Positions 12,811-23,209 are shown, numbered from the stretch's first letter. The stretch: 64,000 nt of DNA from Pseudarthrobacter chlorophenolicus A6 (GCF_000022025.1 NC_011886.1:1684980-1748979), one strand, 5' to 3'. The notes: a model not told the origin generated them from the letters alone. Made by a program: numbers and translations.

Positions 12811-14550
12811 ATGCTTGAAGAACTGAGAATCCGCGACCTGGGCGTCATTACCGACGCAACCCTGCCGCTGGGCCCCGGCCTCAGCGTGGTGACCGGCGAA
12901 ACCGGCGCCGGCAAGACCATGGTGGTCACCGCCGTCGGCCTGCTGCTCGGTGCACGCTCGGATGCGGGCGCCGTCCGCAGCGGGGCTAAGAGTGCCACCG
13001 CTGAAGCGGTCCTGAAGCTCGACGCCGGCCACCCCGCCGTAGTCCGCGCGCTTGAGGCGGGCGCCGACGCTGAAGAGTTCGACGGCGGCGCGGAACTGAT
13101 CCTGGCACGCCGCCTCGGTGCCGATGGCCGGAGCCGCGCATTCCTGGGCGGCCGCGCGGCGCCCGTCGGTGTCCTGGCTGAAATCGGCGAGACCCTGGTG
13201 GTGGTCCATGGGCAGACCGACCAGATCCGGCTCAAGGGCGCTGCAGCCCAACGCGGTGCGCTGGACAAGTTCGCCGGTGAAACGCTGGCCGGCCCGCTCG
13301 GCGCCTACCAGGGGCTCTACACCCACTGGAAGGCCAGCCAGGCAGAGCTGGACAGCCTGCGCAGCGCCGCCCGGGACAGGCTCCGCGAAGCCGAGTCCCT
13401 GCAGACAGCCCTGGTGGAGATCGACGAGGTGGATCCGCAGCCGGGGGAGGACGGGCAGCTGAAGGCCGAGGCCGTGAAACTCGCCAACGTCGAGGAGCTG
13501 CGGATCGCCGCCAGCACCGCGCACCAGGCCCTGATCGCGGAGGACTTCGGCGAAGCCGGCGATGCCACCACCCTGGTGGATGCGGCCAAGCGAACGCTCG
13601 AACAGGTGGCGGAGCACGACGCCGAGCTCGGATCGGCCGCCGCCCGGCTCGCGGAAGTGGGCTTCCTGCTTAATGACATCGCCACGGACCTGGCCAGCTA
13701 CCAGGCGGGCCTCGACACGGAAGGCCCTGAGCGGCTTGCCGAAATCGAGGACCGCCGCGGTGCCCTGGCGAAGCTGGTGCGCAAGTACGCACCCACCATC
13801 GACGAAGTGCTGGAATGGGCGGAGAAGGCCCGGGCCCGCCACGACGAACTGCAGGACGACTCCTCGCGGATTGAGTCCCTGGACGCCGAGGTGGCACGTG
13901 CGGAGGCTGACCTGGCCAAGCAGGCGGCCGCCATCAGTAAGATCCGTGCCAAGGCTGCCAAGGACCTGTCAGCCCGGGTCAGTGCGGAGCTCAAGGCACT
14001 GGCCATGGCGGATGCCACGCTGGTGATCAACCTTGAGCCCGCCGGGCAGCTGGGACCACACGGGGCCGACGACATCGCGTTCCTGCTGCAGCCGCATTCC
14101 GGTGCCCCCGCCCGGCCGCTGGGCAAGGGCGCATCCGGAGGTGAGCTCTCGCGCGTCATGCTGGCCATTGAGGTGGTGCTCGCCGCCGTGGACCCCGTTC
14201 CCACGTTCGTCTTCGACGAGGTGGACGCCGGAGTGGGCGGACGCGCTGCCGTCGAGATCGGCCGCCGCCTCGCCATGCTGGCCCGCCACGTCCAGGTGCT
14301 GGTGGTGACGCACCTGCCACAGGTGGCAGCCTTCGCGGACCAGCACATCACCGTGACCAAAACCTCAGTCCGGGGGGCCGACGGCGGCACCGCCACCGGG
14401 TTCACGTCCAGTGATGTGCGCCTCCTCGACGGGACGGAACGGGTCCGGGAACTGGCCCGGATGCTGGCGGGCCAGGAGGACTCCGAATCGGCCCAGGCGC
14501 ACGCCCAGGAGCTGCTTGACGACGCCAAACTCCTGCCGCAGCGCGGCTGA
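12811..14550 (+). CDS. recN: DNA repair protein RecN
   Basis: 579-aa SMC-like ATPase of double-strand break repair. The frame opens earlier, but the ATG at 12811, 4 bp after nadK, gives the canonical N-terminus MLEELRIRDLGVITDATLPL. The Walker A site is VTGETGAGKTMVV near residues 29-41; a long coiled-coil region fills residues about 150-370; the ABC signature GKGASGGELSRVMLA and Walker B FVFDEVDAGVGG lie near residues 440-475, followed by VTHLPQVAAFAD. Length matches the family. It closes the tlyA-nadK-recN group. Confidence 0.97.
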   Translation: MLEELRIRDLGVITDATLPLGPGLSVVTGETGAGKTMVVTAVGLLLGARSDAGAVRSGAKSATAEAVLKLDAGHPAVVRALEAGADAEEFDGGAELILARRLGADGRSRAFLGGRAAPVGVLAEIGETLVVVHGQTDQIRLKGAAAQRGALDKFAGETLAGPLGAYQGLYTHWKASQAELDSLRSAARDRLREAESLQTALVEIDEVDPQPGEDGQLKAEAVKLANVEELRIAASTAHQALIAEDFGEAGDATTLVDAAKRTLEQVAEHDAELGSAAARLAEVGFLLNDIATDLASYQAGLDTEGPERLAEIEDRRGALAKLVRKYAPTIDEVLEWAEKARARHDELQDDSSRIESLDAEVARAEADLAKQAAAISKIRAKAAKDLSARVSAELKALAMADATLVINLEPAGQLGPHGADDIAFLLQPHSGAPARPLGKGASGGELSRVMLAIEVVLAAVDPVPTFVFDEVDAGVGGRAAVEIGRRLAMLARHVQVLVVTHLPQVAAFADQHITVTKTSVRGADGGTATGFTSSDVRLLDGTERVRELARMLAGQEDSESAQAHAQELLDDAKLLPQRG

Positions 14551-14579
14551 GGGGGTTTCCGCGCCTGCTCGCTTCACCG

Positions 14580-14608
14580 CCGGGCGAGGGCCCCGGGCCC
14601 TTGCCCGG
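14580..14608 (+). terminator. Possible terminator or hairpin after recN
   Basis: A GC-rich near-palindrome (CCGGGCGAGGGCC with GGCCCTTGCCCGG, one G-U pair) lies 30 bp after recN and 69 bp before pyrG. There is no T-tract, so it may be a weak terminator or a leader hairpin for pyrG. Confidence 0.4.
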
Positions 14609-14676
14609 AAGGTGCGCGGGACTGCACACTGAAGCATTTGGGGAACAGTCCGGACGATCCTTGGAAGGCTCAATTG

Positions 14677-16440
14677 ATGATAGGCTCGAATTCCGTGGTG
14701 CAGCGATCAAATTCCCGTGTAAATTCCCGGTTCCCGGGCTCATCCAAGACGACCAAGCACATCTTCGTGACCGGTGGTGTGGCGTCCTCGCTGGGTAAGG
14801 GGCTGACGGCTTCGAGCCTCGGCCACCTGCTGCGGGCACGCGGCCTGTCTGTGACAATGCAGAAGCTCGATCCCTACCTGAACGTGGATCCGGGCACGAT
14901 GAACCCCTTCCAGCACGGCGAGGTCTTCGTCACTGACGACGGCGCCGAGACGGACCTGGACATCGGGCACTACGAGCGGTTCCTCGACGAGAACCTCGAG
15001 GGCTCAGCGAACGTCACCACCGGACAGGTCTACTCCACGGTGATCGCCAAGGAGCGCCGCGGCGAGTACCTCGGCGACACCGTCCAGGTCATCCCGCACA
15101 TCACTGACGAAATCAAGCGCCGGATGCGCCTGCCGGCCGAGGGCAAGAACGCCCCGGACGTCATCATCACCGAAATCGGCGGCACCGTTGGCGATATCGA
15201 ATCCCAGCCGTTCCTCGAATCGGCCCGCCAGGTCCGCCAGGACGTGGGCCGCGGCAACGTCTTCTTCGTCCACGTGTCCCTGGTCCCGTACATCGGACCG
15301 TCCCAGGAACTGAAGACCAAGCCCACCCAGCACTCGGTAGCGGCCCTGCGTTCCATCGGTATCCAGCCCGAAGCCATCGTGATCCGGTCGGACCGCGAAA
15401 TTCCCGAAGCCATGCGCGCCAAGATCGGCCGGATGTGCGACGTTGACCTTGAAGCCGTCATTGGCTGCCCGGATGCGCCCAGCATCTACGACATCCCCAA
15501 GACCCTGCACACCCAGGGCCTGGACTCCTACATCGTCCGTGCCCTGGACCTGCCGTTCAAGGACGTCGACTGGACCAGCTGGGACCGTCTGCTGGAAGCA
15601 GTGCACAACCCGCGGCACCACGTCGAGATCGCCCTTGTGGGCAAGTACATCGACCTGCCGGACGCCTACCTGTCGGTCACCGAGGCCCTGCGCGCCGGCG
15701 GCTTTGCCAACGAAACCAAGGTCAAGATCCGTTGGGTCCCCTCGGACGAATGCGAAACCCGTGAGGGCGCGGTCAAGGCGCTCGACGGCGTCGACGCCAT
15801 CTGCGTCCCGGGCGGCTTCGGCATCCGCGGCCTCGAAGGCAAGCTGGGCGCCCTGAAGTTCGCCCGCGAGACCAAGCTGCCGGTGCTCGGCCTGTGCCTC
15901 GGCCTGCAGTGCATGGTCATCGAGTACGCCCGCAACGTCGTCGGCCTGGAAGGTGCATCCTCGAGCGAGTTTGAGCCGGACTCCAAGTACCCGGTCATCG
16001 CCACCATGGAAGAGCAGCTGGAGTTCGTCGAGGGCGGCGGTGACCTGGGCGGCACCATGCGCCTGGGCCTGTATGAGGCCAAGCTCGACGAAGGCTCGGT
16101 CATTGCCGGAACCTACGGCAAGACCACCGTCAGTGAACGCCACCGCCACCGTTACGAGGTCAACAACAAATACCGCGACCAGATCGCCGCTGAAGGGCTC
16201 GTCTTCTCCGGTACCTCCCCGGACGGCAAGCTCGTGGAGTTCGTAGAACTTCCGGCCGAGGTCCACCCGTACTACGTGGCCACCCAGGCGCACCCGGAAC
16301 TGAGTTCGCGCCCCACGCGTCCGCACCCACTGTTCGCCGGCCTGATCAAGGCGGCCCTGGACCACCAGGGCGCCAACGCCGACACGGCCGCAGCCGTAAC
16401 CGCCGGCGCTCCGGAGTCCGGTACGGTAGCGGCTAAGTAG
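14677..16440 (+). CDS. pyrG: CTP synthase
   Basis: 587-aa amidotransferase that makes CTP from UTP, ATP and glutamine. The frame opens at a TTG at 14638, but the ATG at 14677 has GGAAGG about 9 bp upstream and is preferred. The N-terminal synthase domain begins [20 protein letters not shown] near residue 28. The C-terminal class I glutamine amidotransferase domain has the GFGIRG oxyanion motif, the nucleophile Cys in [18 protein letters not shown] near residue 410, and the His-Glu pair in [12 protein letters not shown] near residue 540. The first 25 residues are an unusual Ser/Arg-rich extension. A Nudix gene follows in the same direction. Confidence 0.97.
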   Translation: MIGSNSVVQRSNSRVNSRFPGSSKTTKHIFVTGGVASSLGKGLTASSLGHLLRARGLSVTMQKLDPYLNVDPGTMNPFQHGEVFVTDDGAETDLDIGHYERFLDENLEGSANVTTGQVYSTVIAKERRGEYLGDTVQVIPHITDEIKRRMRLPAEGKNAPDVIITEIGGTVGDIESQPFLESARQVRQDVGRGNVFFVHVSLVPYIGPSQELKTKPTQHSVAALRSIGIQPEAIVIRSDREIPEAMRAKIGRMCDVDLEAVIGCPDAPSIYDIPKTLHTQGLDSYIVRALDLPFKDVDWTSWDRLLEAVHNPRHHVEIALVGKYIDLPDAYLSVTEALRAGGFANETKVKIRWVPSDECETREGAVKALDGVDAICVPGGFGIRGLEGKLGALKFARETKLPVLGLCLGLQCMVIEYARNVVGLEGASSSEFEPDSKYPVIATMEEQLEFVEGGGDLGGTMRLGLYEAKLDEGSVIAGTYGKTTVSERHRHRYEVNNKYRDQIAAEGLVFSGTSPDGKLVEFVELPAEVHPYYVATQAHPELSSRPTRPHPLFAGLIKAALDHQGANADTAAAVTAGAPESGTVAAK

Positions 16441-16465
16441 AGCCAACAGAACAAAGGACGGCGTG

Positions 16466-17128
16466 ATGCCCGGTACACCTGAAACCACCCCTGCAGCCAG
16501 GCAGGTTTCGGATGCACCGAGCCCACGCCGTCTTTTGCGTACCGAGAAGGTTTACGAGGGCCGGATCTGGGACGTGGTCAGTGACACCTTCCAGCTCCAG
16601 GACACCGGCGACGCCCTCACCCGCGACTACATCGACCACCCCGGTGCCGTCGCTGTCCTGCCCATGAACGCGCAGGGCGAAATCCTCCTGCTCAAGCAGT
16701 ACCGGCACCCTGTAGGGATGGACCTGTGGGAAGTCCCGGCCGGCCTGCTGGACGTTGAAGGCGAAGACTTTGTGGCGGGCGCCGCCCGTGAGCTCGCCGA
16801 GGAAGCGGACCTCGCCGCAGGAACGTGGAACGTCCTGGCAGACGTGTTCAACTCACCCGGATCCTCCAGCGAGGCCATCCGCATCTACCTGGCCCAGGAC
16901 CTCACCGAGGTCCCGCATGCCGAGCGGCACGAGCGGACTGACGAGGAAGCCGAAATCGAATTCCACTGGATCAGCCTGGACGAGGCCGTAGCGTCCGTCC
17001 TGGCAGGCCGGCTGCACAACCCGTCGGCCGTCGTCGGGATCCTCGCAGCCGCGGCCGCCCGGGCAGACGGGTACGCCGGGCTCCGCCCCGCCGACGCACC
17101 CTGGCCCGCCCACCCCAGCCAGCGCTGA
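16466..17128 (+). CDS. Nudix hydrolase, ADP-ribose pyrophosphatase type
   Basis: 220 aa. The Nudix box reads [20 protein letters not shown] followed by EADL (residues about 92-115), with the REL and EE residues that bind Mg2+. The preceding [20 protein letters not shown] is typical of ADP-ribose pyrophosphatases, which split ADP-ribose to AMP and ribose 5-phosphate. The ATG at 16466 is preferred over the GTG at 16463 because AAAGGA is better spaced. Its stop overlaps the xerD start (TGATG), so the two are coupled; pyrG-Nudix-xerD is a common actinobacterial order. Confidence 0.9.
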   Translation: MPGTPETTPAARQVSDAPSPRRLLRTEKVYEGRIWDVVSDTFQLQDTGDALTRDYIDHPGAVAVLPMNAQGEILLLKQYRHPVGMDLWEVPAGLLDVEGEDFVAGAARELAEEADLAAGTWNVLADVFNSPGSSSEAIRIYLAQDLTEVPHAERHERTDEEAEIEFHWISLDEAVASVLAGRLHNPSAVVGILAAAAARADGYAGLRPADAPWPAHPSQR

Positions 17129-18216
17129 TGGGTCCGGGTCCGTCCGCCGGGATGGCGCCGCCGGCGGCAACCACGGTGGCCGAAGTGCCGGACTCAAAAA
17201 CATCGGAAACCGATGCGCCGGACTCCAAAGCACCGCAGACCAAGGCGCCGGAACCAGTGCAGGCTGCCGCCGCACCCACGAAGATTGACCGCGGGGTGAC
17301 GGATTACCTGCAGCACATGGGCGTTGAACGTGGCCTGGCAGCCAACACCCTGGCCGCGTACCGCAGGGACCTCGCCCGCTACTCCCGCTATCTGGCCGGC
17401 ACCGGCTGCCAGCAGCCCGGGGACATCACCCGGCACCACGTGACGGGTTTCGTGCGCGCCCTCTCGGACGGATCCGACGGCGGTACTGCCCTGGGGGTGC
17501 GGTCCGCCGCGAGGACCGTGGTGGCCGTCCGGGGCCTGCATAAGTTCTGGGCACTGGAGGGGCATACGGCGTCGGACCCGGCCAGCGAGGTCCATCCGCC
17601 CATGGCCGGCAAGCGGCTGCCCAAGGCCATCACCGTGGACGAGGTCACCAGGATCCTGGAAGCGGCGGGCACTGACACGGCCACTGGGCTCCGGGACCGT
17701 GCGCTGCTCGAATTCCTATACTCCACGGGTGCCAGGATCAGCGAAGCCGTGGGGCTGGACGTTGACGATATTTCGCTGGCGGGCGATGACACGGAACAGG
17801 GGCCGGCCATCGTCCGCCTCTTTGGGAAGGGCTCCAAGGAGCGGCTGGTGCCGCTGGGGTCCTATGGCGCGAGGGCACTGGAAGCGTACCTCGTGCGCGG
17901 CCGTCCGCTGCTGGCCGCGAAGGGCAAGGGGACGCCGGCGCTGTTCCTCAACGCCCGCGGCGGCAGGATCAGCCGCCAAAGCGCCTGGACCATCCTGAAG
18001 GTGGCCGCAGAGAAAGCCAACATCACCCGGGACGTTTCCCCGCACACGCTCAGGCACTCCTTCGCCACCCACCTCCTCGAAGGCGGCGCGGACGTGCGGG
18101 TGGTCCAGGAACTCCTGGGCCACGCCTCGGTGACCACCACCCAGGTGTACACGCTGGTGACCGCCGATACGCTCCGTGAGGTTTACGCAGCCGCCCACCC
18201 CCGGGCACTGGGCTGA
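17128..18216 (+). CDS. xerD: Tyrosine recombinase XerD
   Basis: 362-aa site-specific recombinase that with XerC resolves chromosome dimers at dif. An N-terminal SAM-like core-binding domain ([20 protein letters not shown]) precedes the catalytic domain. Catalytic residues are visible: Arg in [10 protein letters not shown], Lys in [13 protein letters not shown], His-x-x-Arg in [15 protein letters not shown], the later His in LLGHASV, and the nucleophile Tyr in TTTQVYTLV. The family is about 300 aa; here about 50 extra N-terminal residues are low-complexity with repeats of PDSK-type motifs. An ATG at 17152 would shorten this. It is coupled to the upstream Nudix gene by TGATG. Confidence 0.93.
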   Translation: MGPGPSAGMAPPAATTVAEVPDSKTSETDAPDSKAPQTKAPEPVQAAAAPTKIDRGVTDYLQHMGVERGLAANTLAAYRRDLARYSRYLAGTGCQQPGDITRHHVTGFVRALSDGSDGGTALGVRSAARTVVAVRGLHKFWALEGHTASDPASEVHPPMAGKRLPKAITVDEVTRILEAAGTDTATGLRDRALLEFLYSTGARISEAVGLDVDDISLAGDDTEQGPAIVRLFGKGSKERLVPLGSYGARALEAYLVRGRPLLAAKGKGTPALFLNARGGRISRQSAWTILKVAAEKANITRDVSPHTLRHSFATHLLEGGADVRVVQELLGHASVTTTQVYTLVTADTLREVYAAAHPRALG

Positions 18217-18247
18217 TCCTTCCCAGGCAGGCACCCGGGCACGCCGG

Positions 18248-18949
18248 CTAGTCCAGGTCGATGGTCAGTTCCCCCGCGCCGAGCAGCAGGGCCAGGATGG
18301 AAGTGCCCAGCCCGGCCACCAGGAGCAGGCCCGGGTGGGCGAGTCCCACCACCACGCGCCGGAGGTCGGGAGAAGAACGCAGGAACTTTTTCGGCAGCCG
18401 CGAATCCCGGGACGGCACCTGGTGCCAGCCGCGGAGCCGGCGCAGGAACCAGGCGCAGCGGACAATCAGCGCCATCCACAGCACGGAGACCACCAGGGGG
18501 ACAGCGGCGACCAGGAGGTTCAGGCCCAGTGACGTGACAGCGCGTTCCGAGTCCCCGGCCAGCGCCTGGACGGTGGTGGACACCGAGGCGCTGGCCACCA
18601 CGGAAATGCCCCAGACGAGGAAGGCGGCCGTCAGGGCCAGGAATCGGACGAAAAAGTGCGAGAGCACGGACTCCTTCGCCGGCCGCAGGTAGCGTCGCGG
18701 GGTGGCGTGCAGGAGGGCTACCGTGCAGCCGAGGGTGGGCAGGGCTGCCATTCCTACGAAGGCGTACCAGGCCCAGCCGGCAAAATCCAGGAACTCGTCG
18801 GCGACGATCAGCGCCGCCCAGGAACCGGTCCAGATCCAGCCGGCGTGCAGCGGATTCCTGACCAGCCACGCCGGCGGATGCCACCCAGTTTGTCCGGTGG
18901 CAGTGGACTTGGGTTTGGGGGCGGGGAGTTCCTCTCCGGCCGTGCTCAT
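18248..18949 (-). CDS. Hypothetical integral membrane protein
   Basis: 233-aa membrane protein of unknown function. The ATG at 18949 is preferred over a GTG at 18958. A charged cytosolic N-terminus (MSTAGEELPAPKPKS) precedes about five hydrophobic segments, including AWYAFVGMAALPTLGCTVAL, FLALTAAFLVWGISVVASAS, LVAAVPLVVSVLWMALIV and the C-terminal LLLVAGLGTSILALLLGAG. No known domain is recognised. It is convergent with xerD (32 bp apart) and divergent from the MTH1-like Nudix gene. Confidence 0.75.
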   Translation of the reverse strand: MSTAGEELPAPKPKSTATGQTGWHPPAWLVRNPLHAGWIWTGSWAALIVADEFLDFAGWAWYAFVGMAALPTLGCTVALLHATPRRYLRPAKESVLSHFFVRFLALTAAFLVWGISVVASASVSTTVQALAGDSERAVTSLGLNLLVAAVPLVVSVLWMALIVRCAWFLRRLRGWHQVPSRDSRLPKKFLRSSPDLRRVVVGLAHPGLLLVAGLGTSILALLLGAGELTIDLD

Positions 18950-19040
18950 GGGCCTCACTGTAGCAACGCGCCGGCGGCCATGCGGCCTCAGTCCACGTGC
19001 CGCGGGCTGCCCGCCCGGAGGGCCCCGTTAGGCTGGGAAA

Positions 19041-19523
19041 ATGACCGCAGCCGCTGTGACCCTCTGCTTCCTGCTACGCGACGGTGCCGACGGCACGCAG
19101 GTCCTCCTGGGCCTGAAGCAGACCGGCTTCGGCAGGGGCAAGATCGTGGGCATCGGCGGGCACGTCGAGCCGGGGGAGACCAGCGTGCAGGCCGTAATCC
19201 GGGAAGTCCTGGAGGAAACGGGGGTGGTGCTGCAGCAGGGGGACCTGACGGATGCGGGAGCTGTGCACTTCGTGTTTCCCGCCAGGCCGGAGTGGGACAT
19301 GGAGACCACCCTTTTCACGGCCCGCACCTGGACCGGTGACCCGCAGCCCAGCGACGAGATCCTGCCCGAATGGTTTCGGGTGGATACCCTGCCGGTGGAC
19401 CGGATGTGGCAGGACGCTGACCACTGGCTGCCCGTGGTGCTCGAAGGCGGCACGGTCAATGTCGTGGTCACCATGGATGCCGACAACGAATCCGTCGCCT
19501 CGTCCCGCAGCGTCCTTCCCTAG
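19041..19523 (+). CDS. Nudix hydrolase, MTH1 (8-oxo-dGTPase)-like
   Basis: 160 aa, probably sanitising oxidised nucleoside triphosphates. The layout follows MTH1: TGFGRGKIVGIGGHVEPGET, then the Nudix box with REVLEETGV near residues 55-63, and the C-terminal WFRVDTLPVDRMWQDADHWL motif, where MTH1 binds the purine. Exact substrate is inference. There is no Shine-Dalgarno sequence; TAGGCT (19029-19034) lies 6 nt before the ATG, so the mRNA is probably leaderless. It converges on prpC with a shared terminator between. Confidence 0.87.
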   Translation: MTAAAVTLCFLLRDGADGTQVLLGLKQTGFGRGKIVGIGGHVEPGETSVQAVIREVLEETGVVLQQGDLTDAGAVHFVFPARPEWDMETTLFTARTWTGDPQPSDEILPEWFRVDTLPVDRMWQDADHWLPVVLEGGTVNVVVTMDADNESVASSRSVLP

Positions 19524-19553
19524 GCTGCAGGCCTTCCCGGGCCCCTCAACGCC

Positions 19554-19591
19554 CGACGGCGGTGCGGCACCCGGGTGCCGCACCGCCGTCG
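19554..19591. terminator. Bidirectional terminator between Nudix gene and prpC
   Basis: A perfect GC-rich inverted repeat with 17-bp arms (left arm from CGACGGCGGTGCGGCAC) around CCGG lies between two convergent stops, 30 bp from one and 16 bp from the other. There is no strong T-tract, as is common in high-GC actinobacteria. Confidence 0.7.
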
Positions 19592-19607
19592 TACTTCCTG
19601 TCAAACG

Positions 19608-20747
19608 CTAGGGCAGGTGCCGCTCTTCCGGGCCGATGTACTCACTCAGGGGACGGATCAGCGAGTTGGAGTCGAGTTGTTCCATGATGTGTGCTGTCCA
19701 GCCGGTGATGCGGCTGGCCACGAACAGGGGTGTGAAGGTGGCGGTGTCGAAGCCCATCAGGTGGTACGTGGGCCCGGCCGGGTAGTCGAGGTTCGGTTTG
19801 ATGGCCTTGGCCTCATCCATTGCCGTTTCCAGGCCGTTGTACAGCCCCAGCAGTTCGGGCCGGCCGTAGTGGGCAATCATCTTGTCCAGGGCGGCTTTCA
19901 TGGTGGGCACCCGGGAATCGCCGTGTTTGTAGACGCGGTGGCCGAAGCCCATGACTTTCTTCTTGTTCGCCAGGGCATCCTCCATCCAGGCCTTCGCTCG
20001 GGCTGCCGCTTCCTCGAGGGACTCCTCCTGCCGGATGCCGATCTCGTCGAAGGTGTGCATTACGGCCTCGTTCGCCCCGCCGTGCAGCGGACCCTTCAGG
20101 GCTCCAATGGCTCCTGTGACGGCGGAGTGCAGGTCGGACAGCGTAGAGGTGATGACCCGTGCAGTGAAGGTTGAGGCGTTGAAGGAGTGCTCGGCGTAGA
20201 GGATCATCGAGACGTTGAAAGCCTCCACCACCTCGGGCACCTGTTCCTCGCCGAAAGTCATCCACAGGAAATTGGCCGAATAGCCAAGGTCCTCACGCGG
20301 TTCCACCAGGTCCTGGCCGTGGCGGCGGCGCTGGTCGTAGGCCACTACCGCCGGCATGGCGGCGAACAGGTCCACGGCTTTGGCCATGTTGGCCTCGCGT
20401 GAGGAGTCCTCTGCCTGCGGGTGCCGGGCACCCATCACGGAGGCCGCGGTCCGGCACACATCCATGGGGTGGGAGGTCACCGGCAACGCATCGATGACCT
20501 GCTTGACCACCGGGTCAAGCGCACGCCCGGCGCGCTCCCTCGCCGTGAACTCCGCCAGCTCCCTTTCGGCAGGCAGTTCACCGTTCCACAGCAGGTAGGC
20601 CACTTCCTCGAAGCTGCACCTGGCGGCCAGTTCCTGGACGGGGTAGCCGCGGTACAGCAGGGAGTTCGTGTCCGGGTTGACCTTGGAGACGGCGGTGTAG
20701 TCCACCACGACGCCGGCCAGGCCCTTTTTGATATCTTCATCAGCCAT
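19608..20747 (-). CDS. prpC: 2-methylcitrate synthase / citrate synthase
   Basis: 379-aa cytosolic enzyme that condenses propionyl-CoA with oxaloacetate to 2-methylcitrate; these enzymes usually also accept acetyl-CoA. Family motifs include LLYRGYPVQELA near residue 30, ILYAEHSFNASTFTARV (catalytic His) near residue 185, GPLHGGANEAVM near residue 218, and GFGHRVYKHGDSR (His and Arg) near residue 270. AAGGAG precedes the ATG. It is the last gene of the prpD-prpB-prpC run, 35 bp after prpB. The neighbours make methylcitrate synthase the better name than citrate synthase. Confidence 0.93.
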   Translation of the reverse strand: MADEDIKKGLAGVVVDYTAVSKVNPDTNSLLYRGYPVQELAARCSFEEVAYLLWNGELPAERELAEFTARERAGRALDPVVKQVIDALPVTSHPMDVCRTAASVMGARHPQAEDSSREANMAKAVDLFAAMPAVVAYDQRRRHGQDLVEPREDLGYSANFLWMTFGEEQVPEVVEAFNVSMILYAEHSFNASTFTARVITSTLSDLHSAVTGAIGALKGPLHGGANEAVMHTFDEIGIRQEESLEEAAARAKAWMEDALANKKKVMGFGHRVYKHGDSRVPTMKAALDKMIAHYGRPELLGLYNGLETAMDEAKAIKPNLDYPAGPTYHLMGFDTATFTPLFVASRITGWTAHIMEQLDSNSLIRPLSEYIGPEERHLP

Positions 20748-20782
20748 GTTGAACTCCTTCGTTCTTGCGGGTTTCCCTAGTC

Positions 20783-21688
20783 CTACCGGACGCCGGGAAT
20801 CTGGAAGTTGAAAACGCCGGTATCGAAGCGGTTATACGCCTCGTAGTCCACGAGGTCATAGAGACGCGCACGGGTGAGCATGTTCTCCACCTGTGCTTCC
20901 TGTGATCCTGTTGCCTTGATCGTTTCCAGCGTACGCTCTGCAGCTCCCATGGCAATGCGCAGCAGGGTGACCGGGTAGATCACCATGTTGACGCCCACGG
21001 ACTGCAGCTGTTCCACCGTAAACAGGTCGCTCTTTCCGAACTCGGTCATATTGGCGAGGATCGGCACGTCCACGGCATCCCGGATGGCCTGGAACTCGGA
21101 CAGGTCCTTCATGGCCTCCGGGAAGATGGCGTCGGCACCGGCCTCCACCAGTGCGCGGGCGCGGTCCTGCGCGGCTTCGAGCCCTTCCACCGCACGGATG
21201 TCGGTGCGGGCCATGATGAGGAAGTTGGGGTCGCGCCGGGCATCGGCAGCGGCCCGGATGCGCTTGGCGGCGGTGTCCAGGTCAACCACGTTCTTGCCGT
21301 CCAGGTGGCCGCACCGCTTGGGGTTGAACTGGTCTTCGATGTGGCAGCCGGCCAGGCCGGCGTTTTCGAGTTCCTGGATGCTGCGGGCAACGTTCATCGG
21401 TTCGCCGAAGCCGGTGTCAGCGTCCACGATGGCGGGAAGGTCGGTCATGCGGGCGATCTGCCCGGCGCGGGTGGCCACTTCGGTGAGGGTGGTCAGCCCG
21501 ATGTCCGGCAATCCAAGGTCGTTGGCCAGGACGGCGCCGGAGATGTAGACGCCCGCGAAGCCTTTCTCCTCGATCAGCCGGGCCGAGAGGGGATTGAACG
21601 CTCCCGGGAACTGCTGGACGGTGCCGGAACCAAGCAGCTCCCGGAGTTTCACCCGCTTTTGTTCGGGCGTGGTCTTGGAGTAGAGCAT
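20783..21688 (-). CDS. prpB: Methylisocitrate lyase
   Basis: 301-aa enzyme of the isocitrate lyase/PEP mutase family that cleaves 2-methylisocitrate to pyruvate and succinate. The metal-binding IVDADTGFGEPMNVAR lies near residues 85-100 and the active-site HIEDQFNPKRCGHLDGK, with the KRCGH signature Cys, near residues 116-132. The start abuts the prpD stop directly, so the two are co-transcribed. Confidence 0.95.
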   Translation of the reverse strand: MLYSKTTPEQKRVKLRELLGSGTVQQFPGAFNPLSARLIEEKGFAGVYISGAVLANDLGLPDIGLTTLTEVATRAGQIARMTDLPAIVDADTGFGEPMNVARSIQELENAGLAGCHIEDQFNPKRCGHLDGKNVVDLDTAAKRIRAAADARRDPNFLIMARTDIRAVEGLEAAQDRARALVEAGADAIFPEAMKDLSEFQAIRDAVDVPILANMTEFGKSDLFTVEQLQSVGVNMVIYPVTLLRIAMGAAERTLETIKATGSQEAQVENMLTRARLYDLVDYEAYNRFDTGVFNFQIPGVR

Positions 21689-23209
21689 TTAGAACAGTCC
21701 CTTCGGAGCGTTCCCGAGGTTGATCACGCCGGGGGCGGCGGTGATGTTCAGCTGGTCCAGTTCGCCGGCTGCGAGTTCCGGGAGGCGCTCGACGGCGGCG
21801 AGGAACCTCTCGATCTCGGCCTGCTCCACGAGCCCGGCCGCGAGGGTGCGGAACTTGTTGACGTACTGCTCCCGGGCGAACGGCCGGGCACCCAGCGGGT
21901 GGGCGTCCGCCACGGCAATCTGGTCCGCAATGACCGTGCCGTCAGTGAGGGTGATCTCCACGGACCCGCCGAAGGCTTTCTCGCTGATGTCCAGGGAGTG
22001 GTAGCGGCGTGTCCACTCCGGGTCTTCCTCAGTGGTCACCTTCTGCCACAGCTCCACGGTGTCCGGACGGGCCGCGCGTTCGGGGGCGTAGGAGTCCACG
22101 TGGTGCCAGGAACCGTCCTGGAGAGCCACAGTGAAAATGTAGGGGATGGAGTGGTCCAGGGTTTCCCGGCTGGCGGTGGGACTGTACTTCTGGGGATCGT
22201 TGGCGCCCGATCCGATCACATAGTGCGTGTGGTGGCTGGTCCTGATCAGTACCGACGCCACGTTGGCGGGATCGGTGACCCCGGGGTGTTCGCGGTGCAG
22301 CTTGCGGGCCAAGTCGATCCACGCCTGGGCCTGGTACTCAGCCGAGTGCTCCTTGGTGTAGGTATCCAGGATGGCACGCTTGGCTTCACCCGGAGTGGGA
22401 AGGGGGACTTCGTAGGAGGCATCAGGGCCGTCCAGCATCCACGCGATCACGCCGTCTTCGCCTTCGTAGATCGGCACCGGGGAGGTCTGCCCGCGCATGG
22501 CACGGTCGGCCGCCTCGACTGCCATCTTCCCGGCGAAGGCAGGTGCATGGGCCTTCCAGGTGGAGATCTCGCCCTTGCGGGACTGGCGGGTGGCGGTTGT
22601 GGTGTGCAGCGCCTGGCCCACGGACTGGAAGATGGTTTCGACGTCGAGGCCCAGCAGGGTGCCGATGCCGGCCGCTGCAGACGGGCCCAGGTGGGCCACA
22701 TGGTCGATCTTGTGCTTGTGCAGGCAGATCGCCTTCACCAGGTTTACCTGGATCTCGTAGCCGGTGGCGATGCCGCGGACCAGGTCGGCGCCGCTGGAAC
22801 CCGTGTGCTGCGCGACGGCCAGGATGGGCGGGATGTTGTCACCGGGGTGGGAGTAGTCCGCGGCCAGGAACGTGTCGTGGTAATCGAGCTCACGGACTGC
22901 CACGCCGTTGGCCCAGGCAGCCCACTCGGGGGAGACGCGCTCGCCGATGCCAAAAACCTTGGCCCCCTTGCCGCCGGTGCTTGGCGCGTGGGTGAGGGCC
23001 TGCGCGCGGGCGGCGACGATCGGCGCCCGGTTCAGCGACGCAATGGCCACCGAAGCGTTGTCGATGATGCGGTTGATGACCATCTCGGTCACCTCCGGGG
23101 CCACCTCAACGGGATCGGCGGCCACGGTGGCGATCTTATGGGCCAGTTGCTCTTCCCGGGCCAGGTTCTCTTCGCTCTTGTAGACGCGGACGTGGTGCTG
23201 CTTAACCAT
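21689..23209 (-). CDS. prpD: 2-methylcitrate dehydratase
   Basis: 506-aa MmgE/PrpD-family dehydratase, converting 2-methylcitrate to 2-methyl-cis-aconitate. The open frame extends further, but the ATG at 23209 gives [20 protein letters not shown] and has GGGAGA upstream. Family segments include [20 protein letters not shown] near residue 105 and the basic [18 protein letters not shown] near residue 450. Its start overlaps the end of the GntR regulator gene (ATGGTTAA), so regulator and enzymes form one operon. No prpF or AcnD gene is nearby; rehydration of methylaconitate would rely on a housekeeping aconitase. Confidence 0.94.
   Translation of the reverse strand: MVKQHHVRVYKSEENLAREEQLAHKIATVAADPVEVAPEVTEMVINRIIDNASVAIASLNRAPIVAARAQALTHAPSTGGKGAKVFGIGERVSPEWAAWANGVAVRELDYHDTFLAADYSHPGDNIPPILAVAQHTGSSGADLVRGIATGYEIQVNLVKAICLHKHKIDHVAHLGPSAAAGIGTLLGLDVETIFQSVGQALHTTTATRQSRKGEISTWKAHAPAFAGKMAVEAADRAMRGQTSPVPIYEGEDGVIAWMLDGPDASYEVPLPTPGEAKRAILDTYTKEHSAEYQAQAWIDLARKLHREHPGVTDPANVASVLIRTSHHTHYVIGSGANDPQKYSPTASRETLDHSIPYIFTVALQDGSWHHVDSYAPERAARPDTVELWQKVTTEEDPEWTRRYHSLDISEKAFGGSVEITLTDGTVIADQIAVADAHPLGARPFAREQYVNKFRTLAAGLVEQAEIERFLAAVERLPELAAGELDQLNITAAPGVINLGNAPKGLF

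Noticed and set aside
14638..14676. Upstream TTG start for pyrG
   Set aside because: The ATG at 14677 has a well-placed GGAAGG; the TTG has none and would add 13 non-conserved residues.
19608..20747. Calling the gene plain citrate synthase
   Set aside because: The coupled prpB and prpD genes and the divergent prpE make methylcitrate synthase the better call, though dual activity is likely.
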